Source: Methylobacterium brachiatum (lineage in GTDB: Bacteria > Pseudomonadota > Alphaproteobacteria > Rhizobiales > Beijerinckiaceae). Taken from it: a DNA stretch of 64,000 nucleotides. The stretch is taken from positions 556,713 through 620,712 of the forward strand of contig NZ_JAJALK010000003.1 in the NCBI RefSeq assembly GCF_020523825.1. The letters run 5' to 3'. Of this stretch, positions 61,240 through 64,000 are shown piece after piece. The notes beneath the pieces are model-generated. The model was not told the DNA's origin, made no database searches, and worked only from the letters and a program-made list of their open reading frames with translations. Position 1 is the stretch's first letter. Each line of letters opens with the position of its first letter. The position numbers and the translations under genes are program-made.

Positions 61240-61809
61240 TCAGAACTTGAAGGCGACAGGTTCGTCGATGAGGACGCGCTCGATGCCAAGGTCGAATGGC
61301 TTGCGCAGCTGCATCTTCCAGAGCCGCGCGATGAGGCTGCCGGGGAACTGACGCAGCGTCGCCCCATACTCGCCGACAGAGAGGTTGTAGAAGCGGCGCG
61401 ACGCCGTGATGCGGTTCTCGGCGGCGACAAACTCGTCGCGCAGCGCCGTGAAGTGGCTCGATGCCTTCAACTCGGGATAGCGCTCGGCCGCCCCGATCAG
61501 GGCATTGATGGTCTGTGTTAGGTTCTTCTCAGCCTCAAGGCGTGCCTCGGGCTGGATCGCCGCGAGGGCGGCGGTGCGGGCCTGGATGACGCTGAGCAGG
61601 ACATCGTGCTCGTGCTTGGCATAGCCTCTGACCGTCTCGACCAGCCCGGGGATCAGGTTCTGCCGGTGCTTGAGGTGCGCATCGATGTCGGCGAAAGCCG
61701 TCTCGCAACGCTGATCAAGCGCCACGAGCCGGTTCCGTGTCGCTACGACGATGTAGAACGGAGCGGCGGCCAGCGCGATGGCCAGCAGGACGAGACTGGT
61801 ATCAATCAT
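61240..61809 (-). CDS. lemA: LemA family protein
   Basis: This 189-aa protein has one N-terminal helix (VLLAIALAAAPFYIVVATRN) and a long helical bundle with FADIDAHLKHRQNLIPGLVETV, RYPELKASSHFTALRDEF and ITASRRFYNLSVGEYGATLR, the LemA signature. Function is unclear in general, but LemA genes often accompany M48 peptidases, as here. It is divergent from the PspA-like gene. Confidence 0.9.
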   Translation of the reverse strand: MIDTSLVLLAIALAAAPFYIVVATRNRLVALDQRCETAFADIDAHLKHRQNLIPGLVETVRGYAKHEHDVLLSVIQARTAALAAIQPEARLEAEKNLTQTINALIGAAERYPELKASSHFTALRDEFVAAENRITASRRFYNLSVGEYGATLRQFPGSLIARLWKMQLRKPFDLGIERVLIDEPVAFKF

Positions 61810-61956
61810 AAGGGCAAGCCTCTCCCCAACACACGTGCCAGGATAGAGGCGCCGGGTATAGAAACTGTTTATCTCACCGATAATTACTGTTCGGTATTAA
61901 TTTAAATTCAATGGGCGACAGGCGATCCTGCTTCATGGATGCTGTTGAGGTGAGCC
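61810..61956. promoter_or_regulatory. Divergent promoter region, lemA / pspA-like
   Basis: 147 bp with an AT-rich centre (GATAATTACTGTTCGGTATT around 61880-61900, then TTAATTTAAATTC). It should carry promoters for both the LemA-M48 pair and the PspA-like operon. I see no clear sigma-54 -24/-12 element. Confidence 0.45.
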
Positions 61957-62625
61957 ATGTCTGAATCCATCTTTTCACGGATATCGCGGATTTTATCGGC
62001 CTCTGTCGAGGACGCGATCGACAGGCTGGAAGCCGCAGGTGGCCCGGCTGTGATGCGCGAAGCCGTCCGTGAAGCGGAGCGGGCCATCGATCAGGCGAAG
62101 GCGGAACTCGAAAGCATCACGGTGCGTCGGCTGCAGGCAGCGCGCCAGCAACAGCTGCTCGCGAAACGCATCGAGGATCTGGGTGGTAAAGCCGCCTTCG
62201 CCGTCGATGAGGGCCGAGAGGATCTCGCCGAGGCGGCCCTGTCCCGGCAGATCGACTTTGAGACCCAAGCCAGGGCGCTCGATGATGTGCAGGCGCAGGT
62301 TCGGGTTGAGGAGGCAGAACTGGAGGCCGGCCTCGCGGCACTGGTGGCGCGCAAGGGGCAGATGGAGGAAGCGCTTGCCGCCTTCGAGGTCTCCAAAGGC
62401 GAGGCGGGGAATGGCTCCGGTTCCATGCGTCGTGAACACACGCCCGGTCAGCGGCTCGACGTTGCGGAGAAGGCGTTCGAGCGCGCCATGAAGGGTGTGG
62501 GCGGCGTCGGCTTCACACCGGCTGAAGCAGGGACGATCCACCGGGTTGCGGAGATCGACGCATTGCAGAAGAGCGCGGCCGTCGCCCAGCGGCTGGCTGC
62601 GCTCAAGGCAGGGCGGGCAGCCTGA
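61957..62625 (+). CDS. pspA: PspA/IM30-family membrane-stress protein
   Basis: This 222-aa protein is almost entirely coiled coil after an N-terminal amphipathic helix (SIFSRISRILSASVEDAIDR). Segments AIDQAKAELESITVRRLQAA and EEAELEAGLAALVARKGQME match PspA/IM30. It would bind stressed inner membrane as an ESCRT-III-like scaffold. It shares one base (TGATG) with the next gene, a membrane protein. Confidence 0.85.
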   Translation: MSESIFSRISRILSASVEDAIDRLEAAGGPAVMREAVREAERAIDQAKAELESITVRRLQAARQQQLLAKRIEDLGGKAAFAVDEGREDLAEAALSRQIDFETQARALDDVQAQVRVEEAELEAGLAALVARKGQMEEALAAFEVSKGEAGNGSGSMRREHTPGQRLDVAEKAFERAMKGVGGVGFTPAEAGTIHRVAEIDALQKSAAVAQRLAALKAGRAA

Positions 62626-62894
62626 TGATCCGCAAGCCGACCGAAGTCTGGGGACGCGAGAGCGCAGTCGTCACCGGGGCACGATCCGCGGCCGTCGCCG
62701 GTGCTGCGGCGGCCAGAGCTGGCACGTACTATATGCGCGGCCTGATCTGCTGGAGTTTTGCCCTGCTTTGGGGCTTCGCGGCGCTAGCCGGCGGCCTCCT
62801 CGCTGGCAGCCTGCCGACGTTGCTCGGCGTCGGCGCCATGGCAGCCTTCATGGCTTGGTCCGGCAAACGGTTGTTCGCTAAAGCGCGGGGCTAA
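62625..62894 (+). CDS. Small membrane protein
   Basis: This 89-aa protein has two hydrophobic helices, LICWSFALLWGFAALAGGLL and GSLPTLLGVGAMAAFMAW, after an alanine-rich N-terminal part. Translation is coupled to the PspA-like gene (1-bp overlap), so it is probably its membrane partner. No family name is claimed. Confidence 0.75.
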   Translation: MIRKPTEVWGRESAVVTGARSAAVAGAAAARAGTYYMRGLICWSFALLWGFAALAGGLLAGSLPTLLGVGAMAAFMAWSGKRLFAKARG

Positions 62895-62974
62895 CGTCCC
62901 GTCCTCGCTGAAATGTTTAAGTCCCGCTTACGCACCACAGCTGCACGCATCGCACAGCTATCGGAGGCAGACAG

Positions 62975-63499
62975 ATGGTTCGGACCCTCCTGTTCCTTGC
63001 CGCCCTAACGTTCACGCTCGTAGGTCCTCTGGTGTACGCAGGACCACAGCTCGCGAGCGATCTGCAAGTCGGCGGACGCTGGGTACTGGTCGACGACCTG
63101 GCGATCAAGGAGTCGAAATGCACGCGCTGGTACTATCTCGTGTCGACGTGCCACATCGAGTACGTTGCTCGACGTGATCCAAGCCGCGTCGGCGGGACGC
63201 TCAACTATCTCGTGTTTGGCAGTTGGTCCGGTGAACGTGCACGCCTGCTGCGCGCGACCATGGATCCTAGTCGGATCGGGACCACGCTCGGGATAGAGCA
63301 CATGCAGCAGCGGATCATCTCGTTTGGCGCTTTTGTGTTGATGCTGACCGCCTTCCTGCTGACGATCATCCGATCCGGCTTTTCAATCTCGCGGACAAGC
63401 AAGCCTCCTGTAGCCGACCTGAAGGTTGAGGAGCCTGCGCTGGCCACTGGCGTCCGAGCCTTTGGCCGAAGGCAGGACGGACGTGCCAAGCTAACGTGA
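62975..63499 (+). CDS. Membrane protein of unknown function
   Basis: This 174-aa protein has an N-terminal signal-anchor (TLLFLAALTFTLVGPLVYAG), an extracytoplasmic domain with CTRWYYLVSTCHIEYVARRD (two Cys that could form a disulfide) and a second helix ISFGAFVLMLTAFLLTIIRS. GGAGG is 7 bp upstream of ATG 62975. It follows the PspA-like operon by 80 bp and may belong to it. Confidence 0.7.
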   Translation: MVRTLLFLAALTFTLVGPLVYAGPQLASDLQVGGRWVLVDDLAIKESKCTRWYYLVSTCHIEYVARRDPSRVGGTLNYLVFGSWSGERARLLRATMDPSRIGTTLGIEHMQQRIISFGAFVLMLTAFLLTIIRSGFSISRTSKPPVADLKVEEPALATGVRAFGRRQDGRAKLT

Positions 63500-63937
63500 T
63501 TGCAAGCCCCTGCGACAAGCTGAGGAGAGCAGGCTCGGGTGAAGCCTCTTGGGTCCGAACCGTAGATCCGACGGTTTGAAGGTGGAGTCAGCCACGACTC
63601 GTCGTGCTGAAGTGGGTCGCTATAGGGATCCTACTGGTTGGTCGGCCCATAAAATTGCAGAGCGTAAGGCCTGAGTCGATCTAACATTGACGCACCACGA
63701 AGGATGCTCCCGCCACCTGATCGCTCGAAATCTGCTATTCTGCATTCGAGCAATCGCAGTCATCCGCGGCCATAGATTCCGAAGTCCGCTTTTAGCCGGA
63801 TGAAGCACGAGCCTGGGTGACCGGTTTGGGTCGGCAGCGGATCCTTAAGGGCCGATCCGCACGTCCCCGAAGGTCTCACGGACGCGATCCAGAATGCCCA
63901 CGTCTTCCGTCTCGACCTCACACTGATCCGCCCCCAA
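63500..63937. other. Intergenic stretch, no supported gene
   Basis: 438 bp without a credible coding region, tRNA or repeat. It ends where an IS-like terminus begins. Confidence 0.45.
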
Positions 63938-64000
63938 TGAAGTGGTCCGCCCTTTGGTATGGCTTTGAGCCTGGAGGACGGATCGATGTCGAGGAAGCGA
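63938..64000 (+). mobile_element. Start of an IS3-type element cut by the window edge
   Basis: TGAAGTGGTCCGCCC at 63938 looks like an IS3-family terminus. GGAGGA at 63973-63978 precedes ATG 63986, which opens the frame MSRKR, the usual start of a family of IS3 OrfA proteins. Only 15 coding bases are visible, so this is tentative. Confidence 0.4.

Noticed and set aside
63500..63937. Possible tRNA or small RNA before the right edge
   Set aside because: No cloverleaf or CCA-ending acceptor pattern could be drawn.

Overview
The window is high-GC alphaproteobacterial DNA. Gene content and codon use (class I P450 operon, MGH1-type glucosidase next to an amylo-alpha-1,6-glucosidase, TAXI protein, many IS3-type elements) fit a Methylobacterium-like member of the Hyphomicrobiales, although no marker gene here fixes the genus. 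I saw no rRNA, tRNA or CRISPR array. 

Layout. 1-1934: an IS3-family element joins two unrelated broken genes (FAD monooxygenase, ABC solute-binding protein). 1988-7038: a minus-strand catabolic operon (alpha/beta hydrolase, D-2-hydroxyacid dehydrogenase, CMD-family protein, two GSTs of which one has an in-frame stop) with a divergent LysR regulator. 7974-9840: chlorite-dismutase-like protein, ECF sigma and zinc-finger anti-sigma, facing two small envelope peptides. 9953-14613: two carbohydrate-active enzymes. 14852-17623: ferredoxin, ferredoxin reductase and P450. 17695-26674: nine minus-strand genes, mostly overlapping by 4 bp, that combine cytochrome b561, a YedY/sulfite-oxidase-type Mo enzyme, DUF2064, GT87-like, radical SAM/SPASM, GT2, an aminotransferase and a cNMP-patatin; I do not recognise this pathway. 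26837-29580: AraC regulator and a YjiC-type glycosyltransferase. 29600-31200: IS200/IS605 element with a frameshifted tnpB. 31549-34560: PAS-GGDEF-EAL protein. 35186-40756: two cytochrome P460-type proteins, AraC, CMD protein, DUF417 protein and MarR, with gene remnants between them. 40747-42900: decayed LysR, cyclase and TIM-barrel genes around an intact cupin. 

42916-50763 is the most notable part: a lower-GC Tn7-like transposition module, tnsA-tnsB-tnsC-tniQ, each gene overlapping the next. An array of TTGACACC-like repeats lies beyond tniQ, a winged-helix gene overlaps tniQ tail to tail, and upstream there is a coiled-coil/winged-helix protein plus a second TnsA-like protein that aligns with TnsA at both ends but lacks its catalytic residues. 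51820-59500 is an insertion-sequence graveyard: an IS3-family element with 56-bp perfect inverted repeats inside a second copy of the first IS, a frameshifted TAXI gene, and an IS91-type element paired with a tyrosine recombinase. 59761-63499 is a membrane-stress module (M48 protease and LemA, divergent from a PspA-like protein and two membrane proteins). The start of another IS lies at the right edge. 

Repeated pseudogenisation at IS junctions and the number of mobile elements point to an accessory, plastic chromosome region or a megaplasmid.
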